Positions 37,203-45,708 of a stretch of 64,000 bases of DNA are shown here, piece by piece (position 1 is the first letter of the stretch; each line of letters begins with the position of its first letter). The notes under the pieces are model-generated. The model had not been told where the DNA came from. It did no database searches and saw only the letters and a program-made list of their open reading frames with translations. Both the position numbers and the translations under genes were made by a program. Source of the stretch: CAVQGM01 sp963712065 (GTDB taxonomy: Bacteria; Actinomycetota; Acidimicrobiia; Acidimicrobiales; Acidimicrobilacustridaceae); the NCBI GenBank assembly GCA_963712065.1, contig CAVQGM010000001.1, positions 1,736,001-1,800,000 of the forward strand, written 5' to 3'.

Positions 37203-38579
37203 ATGACCGCCGCCGCGCTGCCGAGCCGTGTCACGTCGGTGCCCCCCGGGCCTCGGGGCGCCGCCAACCTGCGGCTCACCCGGGCGATCTTCCGTGCCCC
37301 GGTGCCCGTGCTCGAGGAGCTGCGGGCCACGTACGGGCCGGTGTGCCGGCTCGGGGGCGGACCGGCCCGCCTGGCCGTGGTCGGCGACCCGGCGCTGGTC
37401 CACGAGCTGCTGGCCATGCCGAACGACCGGTTCCGCTGGGGGCACAAGTTCAACGTGCTCGGGTTCGTCGTTGGCGACGAGTCGCTGCTGGTCTCCGACG
37501 GCGACGACCACCGGCGCCGGCGGGGTTCGGTGCAGCAGGCGTTCAGCCGGCGGCGGCTCGACGGGTGGATCCCGATGATCGTCGGCCGTGCCGACGACGC
37601 CGTCGACCGGCTGGGCCTCCGCCCCGGTGGCGCGGCGACGACGCTCGACCTGGCGCCCTGGGGTCGGCGGCTGGCCCTCGACGTCGTCGTGCGGGCGCTT
37701 TTCGGCGGCGGGCTGGCCTCGCGCATCGACGAGTTGGCGCGACGGTTCGAGCGGCCGCAGGCCTACCTCGAGTCACCCGCGCTGCGGCAGGTGCCGCACC
37801 GCCTCCCGTGCACGCGCCGGGCCCGGGTCCGGGCCGACCGCCGCGCCCTCGACGCCATCATCGACGCGGAGATCGCCCGGCTCCGGGCCCACCCCTCCGG
37901 CGACCCGCTCGACGTGCTCGACGTGCTCGTCGGCGAGGCGGAGCTCACCGACGACGAGATCCGCGACCAGGTCGTCACCCTGATCGGCGCCGGCTACGAC
38001 ACGACGGCGGCGACCCTGGCCTGGATGCTGTGGTGCGTCTCGCTGACCCCGGGCCTGTGGGACCGGCTCCGGACCGAGGCCGATCTCGTGCTCGGCCCTC
38101 CGGGCGCACCGCGTGGCGCGCACGCCGCCGCCCTGGCTGCCCTCGAGCTGGCCGATGCCACCGTGCGCGAGACCACCCGCCTCCACCCGGCCGGGGTCGT
38201 CGGCCCCCGCGAGGCCGCGGTCGATCTGGAGGTCGGCGGGTTCCGGGTCCCCTCCGGCACCCTCGTCCTGTGGTCGCCGTACCTCGTGGGCCGGGACCCG
38301 GCGGCGTGGCCCGAGCCGGCCCGGTTCGACCCCGACCGGTTCCTCGGCGCCTCGGAGGAGCAGCGGACGCTCGGCGACCTGGCGTGGGTGCCCTTCGGCG
38401 GGGGACGGCGCAACTGCCTCGGCTTCGCCCTGGCCCGGATGGAGTTGACGCTGGTGCTCGCCCGGATCGCCCAGCGCCTCGACGTGGAGGCGACGGCGCC
38501 CACGGTGCCCGGCCCGTACGGCATGGTGGTCAACCGCCCCCGGGGCGGTGCGCCCGTGCGGGTGGCCCTCCGCGCCTAG
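37203..38579 (+). CDS. Cytochrome P450
   Basis: 458 residues from an ATG at 37203 (another ATG at 37168 lies 35 nt upstream). I-helix motif LIGAGYDTTAATL, ExxR as ETTRLHPAG, and heme-binding PFGGGRRNCLGFALA with Cys405 are intact. It is a class I-type soluble bacterial monooxygenase; the fused-like motif FRVPSGTLV is typical of CYP families that act on lipids or terpenoids. No ferredoxin or reductase is adjacent. It overlaps the convergent ene-reductase by 4 bp, and is divergent from the LAL-type regulator, which may control it. Confidence 0.93.
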   Translation: MTAAALPSRVTSVPPGPRGAANLRLTRAIFRAPVPVLEELRATYGPVCRLGGGPARLAVVGDPALVHELLAMPNDRFRWGHKFNVLGFVVGDESLLVSDGDDHRRRRGSVQQAFSRRRLDGWIPMIVGRADDAVDRLGLRPGGAATTLDLAPWGRRLALDVVVRALFGGGLASRIDELARRFERPQAYLESPALRQVPHRLPCTRRARVRADRRALDAIIDAEIARLRAHPSGDPLDVLDVLVGEAELTDDEIRDQVVTLIGAGYDTTAATLAWMLWCVSLTPGLWDRLRTEADLVLGPPGAPRGAHAAALAALELADATVRETTRLHPAGVVGPREAAVDLEVGGFRVPSGTLVLWSPYLVGRDPAAWPEPARFDPDRFLGASEEQRTLGDLAWVPFGGGRRNCLGFALARMELTLVLARIAQRLDVEATAPTVPGPYGMVVNRPRGGAPVRVALRA

Positions 38580-39763
38580 GCGAGCGCCGGCGCCTCCTGC
38601 ACGAGCGGGCAGTGCGTTCCGGCGTAGATCGTGGCCATGCACCGGTTGCAGTGCGTGCACTCGCTCGGCTCGGTGGCCCCGTCGCGCCACCGGGCGACGA
38701 GGTCGGGCTGCATGACGAGGGCACGCCCCATGGCCACGAGCTCGAAGCCCTCGGCCATGGCGGTGCGCACGGTCTCGAGGCGGCTGATGCCGCCGAGCAG
38801 GATGAGCGGCATGCGCACGGCGTCGCGGACCAGGCGGGCCTGGGGGAGGAAGTAGGCCTCCTCGTAGGGATAGCTGCGCAGGAACCGGCCTCCGACGAGC
38901 TTCATGCCGGTGCGCATCGGCTGGCGCATGGCCCCGGCCAGTTCGGCGATCGGCGCGTCGCCCCGGAACAGGAACATCGGGTTCTGCAGCGAGCTGCCGC
39001 CGGTGAGCTCGATGGCATCGAGGGCGCCGTCGGCCTCCAGCATGCGGGCCACCTCGACGCACTCGTCGACCCCGAAGCCGCCGCTGACCCCGTCGAGCAG
39101 GTTGAGCTTGGCGGTGACGGCTACGCCTCGGCCGACCGCTTCGCGTACGACCCGGCACACGTCGCGCGGGAACCGGGCCCTCGCCTCGAGCTCGCCACCC
39201 CAGGCGTCGGTTCGCCGGTTCAGCTTCGGGCTCAGGAACTCGCTGAGCAGGTAGCCGTGCCCGAGGTGGAGCTCGACGGCATCGAAGCCGGCGCCGGCCA
39301 CGACCTCGGCGGCGGCGGCGAACTCCCGCGTGATCCGCGCGATGTCGGCGGCGCTGGCGGCCCGGGTGCGGCGCATCGCCAGCGGCGAGAACAGCCGCGA
39401 GGGCGAGACCCCCTGTCGGCCGGTGCCGGCGGCCACCGCACCGGCGTGGCCGATCTGGGCCGACACCAGGGCCCCCTCCGCGTGGACGGCGTCGGCCAAC
39501 CGGGCCAGGCCGGGCCCGGCCTCGGGGGTCAGCACGATCTCGTTGGGGGTGCCGCACCCCTCGTCGGACACCGCGCAGTAGGCGAGGGTCGTGAGGGCGA
39601 CCCCGCCGGCGGCCATCCGCCGGTGGAACTCGATCAACGGGTCGGTGACCACGTGGTCGGGGGTCATGCCCTCGAAGGTCGCCGCCTTCACGAACCGGTT
39701 GCGGAGGGTGAGCGGGCCGAGGGTGGTGGGTGCGAACGGGTCGGGAGAAGCGGTCACGGGCAT
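38576..39763 (-). CDS. NADH:flavin oxidoreductase (old yellow enzyme family)
   Basis: 395 residues. The TIM-barrel flavoprotein pattern is present: TLGPLTLRNRFVKAATFEGM, AQIGHAGAVA, GAGFDAVELHLGHGYLLSEF and the C-terminal phosphate-binding part LLGGISRLETVRTAM then FELVAMGRALVM. The C-terminus has CTHCNRC and a following Cys (TECTHCNRCMATIYAGTHC-type spacing) suggestive of a small Fe-S or zinc site, as in larger 2,4-dienoyl-CoA reductase relatives. It likely reduces an activated C=C bond. It is encoded 13 nt downstream of an acyl-CoA dehydrogenase on the same strand, indicating a shared catabolic pathway. Confidence 0.88.
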   Translation of the reverse strand: MPVTASPDPFAPTTLGPLTLRNRFVKAATFEGMTPDHVVTDPLIEFHRRMAAGGVALTTLAYCAVSDEGCGTPNEIVLTPEAGPGLARLADAVHAEGALVSAQIGHAGAVAAGTGRQGVSPSRLFSPLAMRRTRAASAADIARITREFAAAAEVVAGAGFDAVELHLGHGYLLSEFLSPKLNRRTDAWGGELEARARFPRDVCRVVREAVGRGVAVTAKLNLLDGVSGGFGVDECVEVARMLEADGALDAIELTGGSSLQNPMFLFRGDAPIAELAGAMRQPMRTGMKLVGGRFLRSYPYEEAYFLPQARLVRDAVRMPLILLGGISRLETVRTAMAEGFELVAMGRALVMQPDLVARWRDGATEPSECTHCNRCMATIYAGTHCPLVQEAPALA

Positions 39764-39776
39764 CGGTCGGCGGTCC

Positions 39777-41039
39777 TCAGTTGCCGAAGTCCCAGGACTC
39801 GCCCTTGGCGTAGCGGCCGAGCACGTTCTTGGCGATCAGGATGCGGTGCACCTCGTCGGGCCCGTCGGCGATGCGAAGGGTGCGGGCCCCCATGTACATG
39901 CCGGCGAGCGGCAGGTCGTTGGACACCCCCGCCGCGCCCCACACCTGGATGGCCCGGTCGACGACCCGCGAGTAGGCGGCGGGCACCATCACCTTGATGG
40001 CCGAGATGTCGGTGCGGGCCCCGTCGAGCCCCTGGTCGATCTTCTCGGCGGCGTGCAGCGTCATCAGCCGGGCCGCCTGGATGTCGATGTAGCTGTCGGC
40101 GATGAAGCCCTGGACGAACTGCTTGTCCTTGAGCGGCCCGCCGTGCACCTCGCGGCTCGACGCCCGCTCGACCATGAGGTCGAAGGCCCGCCACATCTGC
40201 CCGACGGAGTTCATGCAGTGGTAGATGCGACCGGCACCGAGCCGGTCCTGGGCCGCCTGGTGCCCCTGGCCGACCTGGCCGAGCGCGTTGGCGACCGGCA
40301 CGCGGACGTCGCGGTAGATCACCTCGCAGTGGTCGGACTCCTTGCGTCCCCACACCCCGATGCCGCGGACGATGTCGACGCCGGCAGTGGCGGTGGGGAC
40401 GATGATCTGCACCATCGGGCCGACCTTCGGGTCGCCGCCGGGCTCGATGACCCGGCACATGACGATGAAGAAGTCGGCGTCGATGCCGTTCGACGTGAAC
40501 CACTTGTGGCCGTTGATCACCCAGTGGTCGTCGTCGCGCACCGCCGTGGTGTCGAGCGAGCGCGGATCGGAGCCCGGGTTGTGCGGCTCGGTCATCGAGA
40601 AGCCCGACTCCATCGTCCCCTCGATGAGGGGCTGGAGCCACTGCTGCTTCTGTTCCTCGGTGCCGTACTTCACGAGGATCGACTGGTTCCCGGAGTTGGG
40701 GGCGACCACCCCGAACAGCGACGCCGCGCCGATGGCGTAGGCGAGCACCTCGTTCATGTAGGCGTGGGCGAGGAAGTCGAGGCCCATCCCGCCGTACTCC
40801 TCCGGCAGGTGCGGGGCCCACAGTCCCGCCTTCTTCACTCGCTCCTTGATGGCCGCCCGCAGCTCGAGCCGTTCGGTGTGCTGCGACCAGGACTCGCCCT
40901 CCTCTCCCTGGGGGAGGTCACGGCCCCACAGGAACGCCTCGTTGGGCAGGATGTCCTCGTTCACGATCTCTGCCGTGCGCATCCGGATGTCGTTGATGCG
41001 TTCGTCGAGCGTCGGGATCGGCTGGCAGTTCATGGGCAC
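39777..41039 (-). CDS. Acyl-CoA dehydrogenase family protein
   Basis: 420 residues (GTG 41039 with GAGGAGG 11 nt upstream; ATG 41033 is the alternative). FAD/acyl-CoA blocks include FSMTEPHNPGSDPRSLDT, WVINGHKWFTSNG, DHCEVIYRDVRVP and QVWGAAGVSNDLPLAGMYM. The presence of SRVVDRAIQVWGAAGV and the general length match actinobacterial ACADs that act on short or steroid-derived CoA esters. It would introduce a double bond using an electron-transfer flavoprotein. It probably forms an operon with the ene-reductase downstream. Confidence 0.93.
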   Translation of the reverse strand: MPMNCQPIPTLDERINDIRMRTAEIVNEDILPNEAFLWGRDLPQGEEGESWSQHTERLELRAAIKERVKKAGLWAPHLPEEYGGMGLDFLAHAYMNEVLAYAIGAASLFGVVAPNSGNQSILVKYGTEEQKQQWLQPLIEGTMESGFSMTEPHNPGSDPRSLDTTAVRDDDHWVINGHKWFTSNGIDADFFIVMCRVIEPGGDPKVGPMVQIIVPTATAGVDIVRGIGVWGRKESDHCEVIYRDVRVPVANALGQVGQGHQAAQDRLGAGRIYHCMNSVGQMWRAFDLMVERASSREVHGGPLKDKQFVQGFIADSYIDIQAARLMTLHAAEKIDQGLDGARTDISAIKVMVPAAYSRVVDRAIQVWGAAGVSNDLPLAGMYMGARTLRIADGPDEVHRILIAKNVLGRYAKGESWDFGN

Positions 41040-41098
41040 GACGGCGACCTCCTCGTCGGGTGCCCCGACGCTAGTCCCGGGTGTCTAGGTTGAGGGCC

Positions 41099-41878
41099 GT
41101 GCTGCTGTCGGAACAGGTCGCCCTGGTCACCGGCGGGGCTCGGGGGACCGGCGCCGCCGTCGCCCGGGTGCTCGTCGCCGAAGGGGCCCATGTCGTGGTC
41201 ACCGACGTCGACGCCGAGGGCGGCGAGGCGACGGCGGCCGCCCTCGGCGATCGCGCTCGCTTCGAGCCGCTCGACGTCACGGACCCCGATCAGTGGCGCG
41301 ACGTCGTCGCTCGCACGATCGACCGGCACGGACGCGTCGACGTGCTGGTGAACAACGCCGCCGTGCTCCACATCGGCGGGCTCGACGACACCGACCCGGA
41401 GACCTTCCGGCGGGTGGTGGACGTCAACCTGGCCGGTCCCTTCCTCGGCATCCGCGCCGTCGCCCCTGCCATGCGGGACCACGGCGGTGGGTCGATCGTC
41501 AACATCGCGTCGCTCGACGCCCTCGTGGGCATGAACGGCGTGTCGGCCTACGCGGCCAGCAAGTGGGGGCTGCGCGGGCTGGCCAAGTCGCTCGCCCTCG
41601 AGCTCGGGCGCTCGTCGATCCGCATCAACACCGTGTGCCCGGCAGGGGGCAACCCGGCGATGTTCGCGCCGTGGGCCGCGGGCCTCGGCGGCCTCGGCGA
41701 CGCGCTGGTGCACTACCTCGGCGATCGGGCGATCCCGCGCGAGGCCACGTTGGACGAGATCGCCCAGGTCGTGGCCTTCCTCGCCAGCGACCGGGCGTCG
41801 TTCGTGACCGGTGCCGACGTGCCCGTCGACGGCGGTCACAGCGCGGGCAGCTACCTGGCCGGCTTCGATCGGCTCTGA
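41099..41878 (+). CDS. SDR family oxidoreductase
   Basis: 259 residues from a GTG at 41099; TAGGTT ends 7 nt upstream, so the mRNA is likely leaderless (an earlier in-frame GTG at 41081 is less likely). VTGGARGTGAAVA is the cofactor motif, VTDVDAEGG holds the NAD-selecting Asp, VNNAAVLHIGG replaces NNAG, and YAASKWGLRGLAKS has the catalytic Tyr-Lys. A classical SDR, perhaps a 3-alpha/20-beta-hydroxysteroid dehydrogenase-like enzyme, by its GGARGTG start. It is divergent from the ACAD-ene-reductase pair and may serve the same substrate class. Confidence 0.9.
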   Translation: MLLSEQVALVTGGARGTGAAVARVLVAEGAHVVVTDVDAEGGEATAAALGDRARFEPLDVTDPDQWRDVVARTIDRHGRVDVLVNNAAVLHIGGLDDTDPETFRRVVDVNLAGPFLGIRAVAPAMRDHGGGSIVNIASLDALVGMNGVSAYAASKWGLRGLAKSLALELGRSSIRINTVCPAGGNPAMFAPWAAGLGGLGDALVHYLGDRAIPREATLDEIAQVVAFLASDRASFVTGADVPVDGGHSAGSYLAGFDRL

Positions 41879-41956
41879 CGGCGTCCGATCGGTCCCGTCC
41901 CCTCGCCGCTCGCTACGGTGAGCGCGCTCGCACGACGTCGAACCCCGGGGGGATCC

Positions 41957-43012
41957 ATGAGCTACCGAGTCATCCAGTGGGCGACGGGAACCGTCGGCAT
42001 CCACGCCGTGCCCGCCATCGCCTCGCACCCCGACCTCGAGCTCGCCGGGCTGTGGGTCCACTCCGACGACAAGGCGGGCCGGGACGCGGGCGAGATCTGC
42101 GGCACCGACCCGGTGGGGGTCGTCGCGACCCAGGACGCCGACGCCCTCCTGTTCGACACCGACGCCGATTGCGTCTGCTACACGGCCAACTCCGACCTCC
42201 GCCCCGACGGCGTGATCGACGACCTGTGCCGCATCCTCGCCGCCGGGAAGAACGTCGTGAACACGTCGTACGTGCCGCTGCTGTTCCCGAAGGCGGCCGG
42301 CCCGGGGGTGCACGACCGGCTCGAGGCCGCCTGCCTCGAAGGGGGCACGTCGTTCTACACGTCGGGCATCGACCCGGGGTACGGCAACGCCGGCATCACC
42401 ATCGGCGCGCTGGCGCTGTGCAAGGACGTCAAGACCGTCCGGATGGCCGAGATCGTCAACTACGCCACGTGGGACAACCCGTTCACCATGTTCGAGATCA
42501 TGGGCTTCGGGAAGCCCGACACGTCGTCCTCGCTGTTGCTGGCGCCGGGCTCGACGGCGTTGGCGTGGGGACCGGTGGTCGAGCTGGTGGCCGCCGCCCT
42601 CGACGTGAAGCTCGACGGCGTCACCGAGTGGCACGAGGTCATCCACGCCGACGAGGACTTCGAGATCGCGTCCGGCCCGATCCCGGCCGGCACCGTCTCG
42701 GGGATGCACTTCGAGATCCGCGGCATGGTCGGTGACGAGGCCCGGATCGTCGTCGAGCACGTCACCCGCCTACGTGACGGCGACGCACCGGAGTGGCCGC
42801 AGGGCCACGGCTACCGCATCGACATCGACGGCGAACCCTGCGTGGGCCTCTCGGTGGAGCTGACGTCCCACCTCGGCGACCACAACCACGCCGGCTGCCT
42901 GGCCACGGCCATGCACGTCATCAACGCCATCCCCCACGTGGTGGAGGCCGAGCCCGGTGTGCTCACGCTGCTCGATCTGCCGGTGTACTCGGCCCGTCAC
43001 CTGATGCGCTGA
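41957..43012 (+). CDS. DapB-like N-terminal domain dehydrogenase (paralog A)
   Basis: 351 residues from an ATG at 41957, with GGGGGGA upstream and TACGGT at 41914-41919. The N-terminal Rossmann motif VIQWATGTVGIHAV and GRDAGEICGTDPVGV are those of actinobacterial dihydrodipicolinate-reductase-like proteins. CYTANSDLRPDGV, NTSYVPLLFPKAAG and SGIDPGYGN form the mid region; the C-terminal MHVINAIPHVVEAEPGV is conserved with the second paralog at 48378. These proteins are not true DapB; their substrate is unknown, with roles suggested in lipid or steroid-like metabolism. Its 3' end overlaps the convergent Ddn-like gene by 50 bp. Confidence 0.85.
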   Translation: MSYRVIQWATGTVGIHAVPAIASHPDLELAGLWVHSDDKAGRDAGEICGTDPVGVVATQDADALLFDTDADCVCYTANSDLRPDGVIDDLCRILAAGKNVVNTSYVPLLFPKAAGPGVHDRLEAACLEGGTSFYTSGIDPGYGNAGITIGALALCKDVKTVRMAEIVNYATWDNPFTMFEIMGFGKPDTSSSLLLAPGSTALAWGPVVELVAAALDVKLDGVTEWHEVIHADEDFEIASGPIPAGTVSGMHFEIRGMVGDEARIVVEHVTRLRDGDAPEWPQGHGYRIDIDGEPCVGLSVELTSHLGDHNHAGCLATAMHVINAIPHVVEAEPGVLTLLDLPVYSARHLMR

Positions 43013-43373
43013 CCCCCGGGGCGCGGTCCTCGTCGAGGTCGACGCGCACCACCGACAGCGGGCCCCGACGCACCCGGGCCACACCCGGTCGACGGGAGCC
43101 CCAGAGCCACACCGCGGACCGCGGATCGGCCTCCAGGTTGCGGACCCACTGCGAGTCCGGTCGCACCGTCGAGGCCAGCACCTTGCCGCCGACGCGTGCC
43201 GCCACCAGGGGCACCGGTCGGGGCCGGCCGCTCACCCGCCCGGTGCTCTCGAGCACGACGACGCCGAGGCCGAGGGGGAGGGGGGAGCCGAGGCCGGCGC
43301 GGGCCACCGGGATGACGAGCCGGTTGAGGGTGCGGAAGGCGAGGGCGATCGAGCGATCGAGGGGAGAGGGCAC
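42963..43373 (-). CDS. Deazaflavin (F420)-dependent nitroreductase-family protein, Ddn-like
   Basis: 136 residues from a GTG at 43373. VVLESTGRVSGRPRPVPLVAA and VRNLEADPRSAVWLWGSRR are the hallmark blocks of the nitroreductase/deazaflavin-dependent (DDN) split-barrel family. Members use F420H2 or bind heme/FMN. The 3' end overlaps the DapB-like gene on the other strand by 50 bp, which would place both mRNAs in antisense contact. Start uncertain: the GTG has GGAGGGG about 10 nt upstream. Confidence 0.8.
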   Translation of the reverse strand: MPSPLDRSIALAFRTLNRLVIPVARAGLGSPLPLGLGVVVLESTGRVSGRPRPVPLVAARVGGKVLASTVRPDSQWVRNLEADPRSAVWLWGSRRPGVARVRRGPLSVVRVDLDEDRAPGVSASGDGPSTPADRAA

Positions 43374-43456
43374 GTCGGGGTGAACCCCTCCGACGCGGCG
43401 ATCGATACCGGAGATCGGTGTGACGTCGGTCGGCCGGCCTTTCTGGGCGTGGTCGG

Positions 43457-44887
43457 TCAGCGCACGAGGAGGTCGTCGACCGGGGCGAAGTCGTCGCGGA
43501 GGGGGCGGGCGCCGTCGACGAAGGCGTCGAGCTCGGCGCCGGTGAGGACGACCCCGTCCTCCGGTGCGATCGCGAGGGTGCGGAGCGGCTCGTCGGACGC
43601 CACCAGCACCTGGTTCACCGGCGTCGTGGCGGGGATGCCTTCGGCCGGGTGGATCACGGCCACGTGGTCGAAGTGGCGGCGGAGGGTGGCCACCTGGGCC
43701 CGGGCGAAGCCACTGGAGCCCCCGTCGAGGACGTTCATGGTGTAGACGCCGCCGTCGCGGAGCACCCGGTCGATCTCGGCGACGACCTCGCCGGTCGTCA
43801 GGTGCCACGGCACGCTCGTGCTGCCGAAGGCGTCGCCCACGACGACGTCGCGGCTGTCGTCGGGGAGATCGGCGAAGGCCAGTCGGGCGTCGCCGGTGAC
43901 GACGCCGAGGTCGTCACCGGTGCGCAGGCCCAGCTCCTGTTCGGCCAGCGTGACCAGCTCGTCGTCGATCTCGAGCACGAGCTGCCGGGAGCCCGGCCGT
44001 TCGACGGCGAGGTACCGGGGCAGGCTGAACCCACCCCCACCGACGTGCAGGGCGTCGATCGGTCCGGCGGGCAGGCCGTCGACCGCGGCCGCGAGCAGGC
44101 GCACGTAGCGGATCTCGAGGTGGGAGGGGTCTTCGAGGTCGACATAGGCGTGGCGCAGCTGGTCGAGGTAGAGCGACCGACCGGACGGGCGCTCGGGGTC
44201 GACCTCGACGCGCGCGCAGAAGTAGGCGGTCTCGCGGTCGCACGGCGGGCCCTGGGTCGTGCCGAGGAGGCCGGCGACGAGGATCACGACCACGGCGCCG
44301 ACCGGAAGAGCCCGTCGCTCGAGGCGCCACCAGACCACGGAGCCCACGACCACCAGCACGGCCCCGACGGCGAGCAGGATCGGCGCGGTCGGCAGGGCGG
44401 CCACCAGCACGAAGCCGGTGAAGAAGGTGCCGGCCAGGGCCCCCGCGGTACCCGCCGCCGAGAGCCCACCGACGACCGTGCCGGTCTCGTCGAGTGACGC
44501 CAGCCGGAGCTTGGCCACCATCGGGCTGACCGCGCTCAGCACGGCCGCCGGCAGGAAGAACCCGGCGGCGGCCAGCACCACGATGGCCATCGGGTCCGGG
44601 CTCACGCTCGGTCCGAGCGTCCCGACGATCGGGAGGGCCAGCCAGGTGAGCACGCCGCCGGCGACGACCGCCGGCCCGACGAGGCGGCGGGGGTCGTACT
44701 CGTCGGCCAACCGACCGCCCACCGCCGCGCCGGTGGCGATGGCGGCCAGCACGGTGCCGATGATGCCGGTGAACGTCTCGAGCGAGATGCCGACGTAGGG
44801 CGCCATCAGGCGCCCGGCGACGATCTCCAGCACGAGCACCGCCGCCGAGGTCCCGAACACCGCCGCCGTGGCCTTGAAGGTCCGCAT
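43457..44887 (-). CDS. Membrane protein with C-terminal spermidine-synthase-like domain
   Basis: 476 residues. About seven N-terminal helices (residues 1-220) form a spermine/spermidine-synthase-associated membrane region with LMAPYVGISLETFTGIIG. The C-terminal domain (about 225-460) has LHVGGGGFSLPRYL (nucleotide/SAM-type motif), LVLEIDDELV and DVVVGDAFGSTSVPWHL. These are fused MFS/spermidine-synthase-like proteins common in actinobacteria. A polyamine aminopropyltransferase role is only family-based. It is divergent from the flavodoxin-like gene. Confidence 0.88.
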   Translation of the reverse strand: MRTFKATAAVFGTSAAVLVLEIVAGRLMAPYVGISLETFTGIIGTVLAAIATGAAVGGRLADEYDPRRLVGPAVVAGGVLTWLALPIVGTLGPSVSPDPMAIVVLAAAGFFLPAAVLSAVSPMVAKLRLASLDETGTVVGGLSAAGTAGALAGTFFTGFVLVAALPTAPILLAVGAVLVVVGSVVWWRLERRALPVGAVVVILVAGLLGTTQGPPCDRETAYFCARVEVDPERPSGRSLYLDQLRHAYVDLEDPSHLEIRYVRLLAAAVDGLPAGPIDALHVGGGGFSLPRYLAVERPGSRQLVLEIDDELVTLAEQELGLRTGDDLGVVTGDARLAFADLPDDSRDVVVGDAFGSTSVPWHLTTGEVVAEIDRVLRDGGVYTMNVLDGGSSGFARAQVATLRRHFDHVAVIHPAEGIPATTPVNQVLVASDEPLRTLAIAPEDGVVLTGAELDAFVDGARPLRDDFAPVDDLLVR

Positions 44888-44935
44888 CGGCCCATGGTGG
44901 CAGCGCTCTCCCGCGGCGCGCGTCCTCGGCGACGA

Positions 44936-45140
44936 GGTCGAGTTCGTTCATGCCCAGCCTGGCCTTCATCGCCCGCTCGGCCCGGGCCGGACCGGCGTCG
45001 GTGGGTGACCTCGGTGATCTTCGAGTTGGGGAACACGGAGACGGAGAGCTCGGCGGCCGATGATCCCGTCGAGGGCGTCCTGCCCGATCCGGTGGGGGAC
45101 GTCGATGGTCGCCGCGACGTGCCCGCTGCTGATCGGTATG
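44936..45140 (-). pseudogene. Probable three-frame remnant of a coding gene
   Basis: On the minus strand coherent peptide blocks follow one another in different frames: AATIDVPHRIGQDALDGIIG, then ELSVSVFPNSKITEVTHR, then GPARAERAMKARLGMNEL with DLVAEDARR. They have a non-shadow amino acid composition and meet near 45060 and 44990, as expected of a gene broken by two small indels. I do not recognise the family. The rest of the 275-bp gap holds nothing clear. Confidence 0.35.
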
Positions 45141-45162
45141 TGGCGGCCGTAGCATCGCGGCC

Positions 45163-45621
45163 GTGGCGAGGCTGCTGATCGTGCACCACACCCCCTCGCC
45201 GGCCACCCACTCCCTGCTCGGGGCGGTGCGGGACGGCGCCGGCGACGAGCGGATCGAGGGCGTCGAGGTGGTGGTGCGTCCGGCCCTCGGCGCCACCGTC
45301 GTCGACGTGCTGGAGGCCGACGGCTACGTGCTCGGAACCCCGGCCAACCTCGGCTCCATGTCGGGGGCGCTCAAGCACTTCTTCGACACCGTGTACTACC
45401 CGTGCCTCGACGCCACCGTCGGCCGTCCGTACGCGCTGTACGTGCACGCCAACGAGGACGCGACCGGTGCCGTCCAGTCGGTCGAGCGGGTGGTGCGGGG
45501 GTTGCGCTGGGAGCGGGCGCAACCCGACCTGGTCGTGCGCGGCCGACCCGGACGGGCCGAGCTCGACGCCGCCTGGGAACTGGGTGCGGCGGTCGCCGCC
45601 GGCCTGTCGCTCGGGGGCTGA
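45163..45621 (+). CDS. Flavodoxin/NAD(P)H-dependent FMN reductase family protein
   Basis: 152 residues from a GTG; TAGCAT at 45150-45155 ends 7 nt upstream (leaderless). LLIVHHTPSPATHSLLGAV is the FMN phosphate-binding loop; GYVLGTPANLGSMSGALKHF and DTVYYPC are conserved second and third loops of the WrbA/flavodoxin family. It probably binds FMN and reduces quinones or serves as an electron carrier. No operon partner. C-terminus SLGG ends 88 nt before the DUF222 gene. Confidence 0.88.
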   Translation: MARLLIVHHTPSPATHSLLGAVRDGAGDERIEGVEVVVRPALGATVVDVLEADGYVLGTPANLGSMSGALKHFFDTVYYPCLDATVGRPYALYVHANEDATGAVQSVERVVRGLRWERAQPDLVVRGRPGRAELDAAWELGAAVAAGLSLGG

Positions 45622-45672
45622 GCGGGCCCGTCGACCACGCGATGACGATCCGTTGACGATCGGCCTCTGCCC

Positions 45673-45708
45673 TTGCGAGGCGAACTGATGTTCGCTATGG
45701 TCGATGGC
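45673..45708 (+). promoter_or_regulatory. LexA-controlled, leaderless promoter of the DUF222 gene
   Basis: TTGCGA (45673-45678), 17-bp spacer, TATGGT (45696-45701) and ATG 7 nt later. Inside the spacer, at 45681-45694, CGAAC-TGAT-GTTCG matches the Gram-positive SOS box CGAACN4GTTCG exactly. Confidence 0.8.

Noticed and set aside
33884..39997. A 2037-codon open frame on the plus strand, antisense to the LuxR-type regulator and passing through the P450 and ene-reductase.
   Set aside because: It is a GC-driven shadow: composition is rich in Arg, Gly and His with no domain, and the opposite or offset frames encode proteins with clear motifs.
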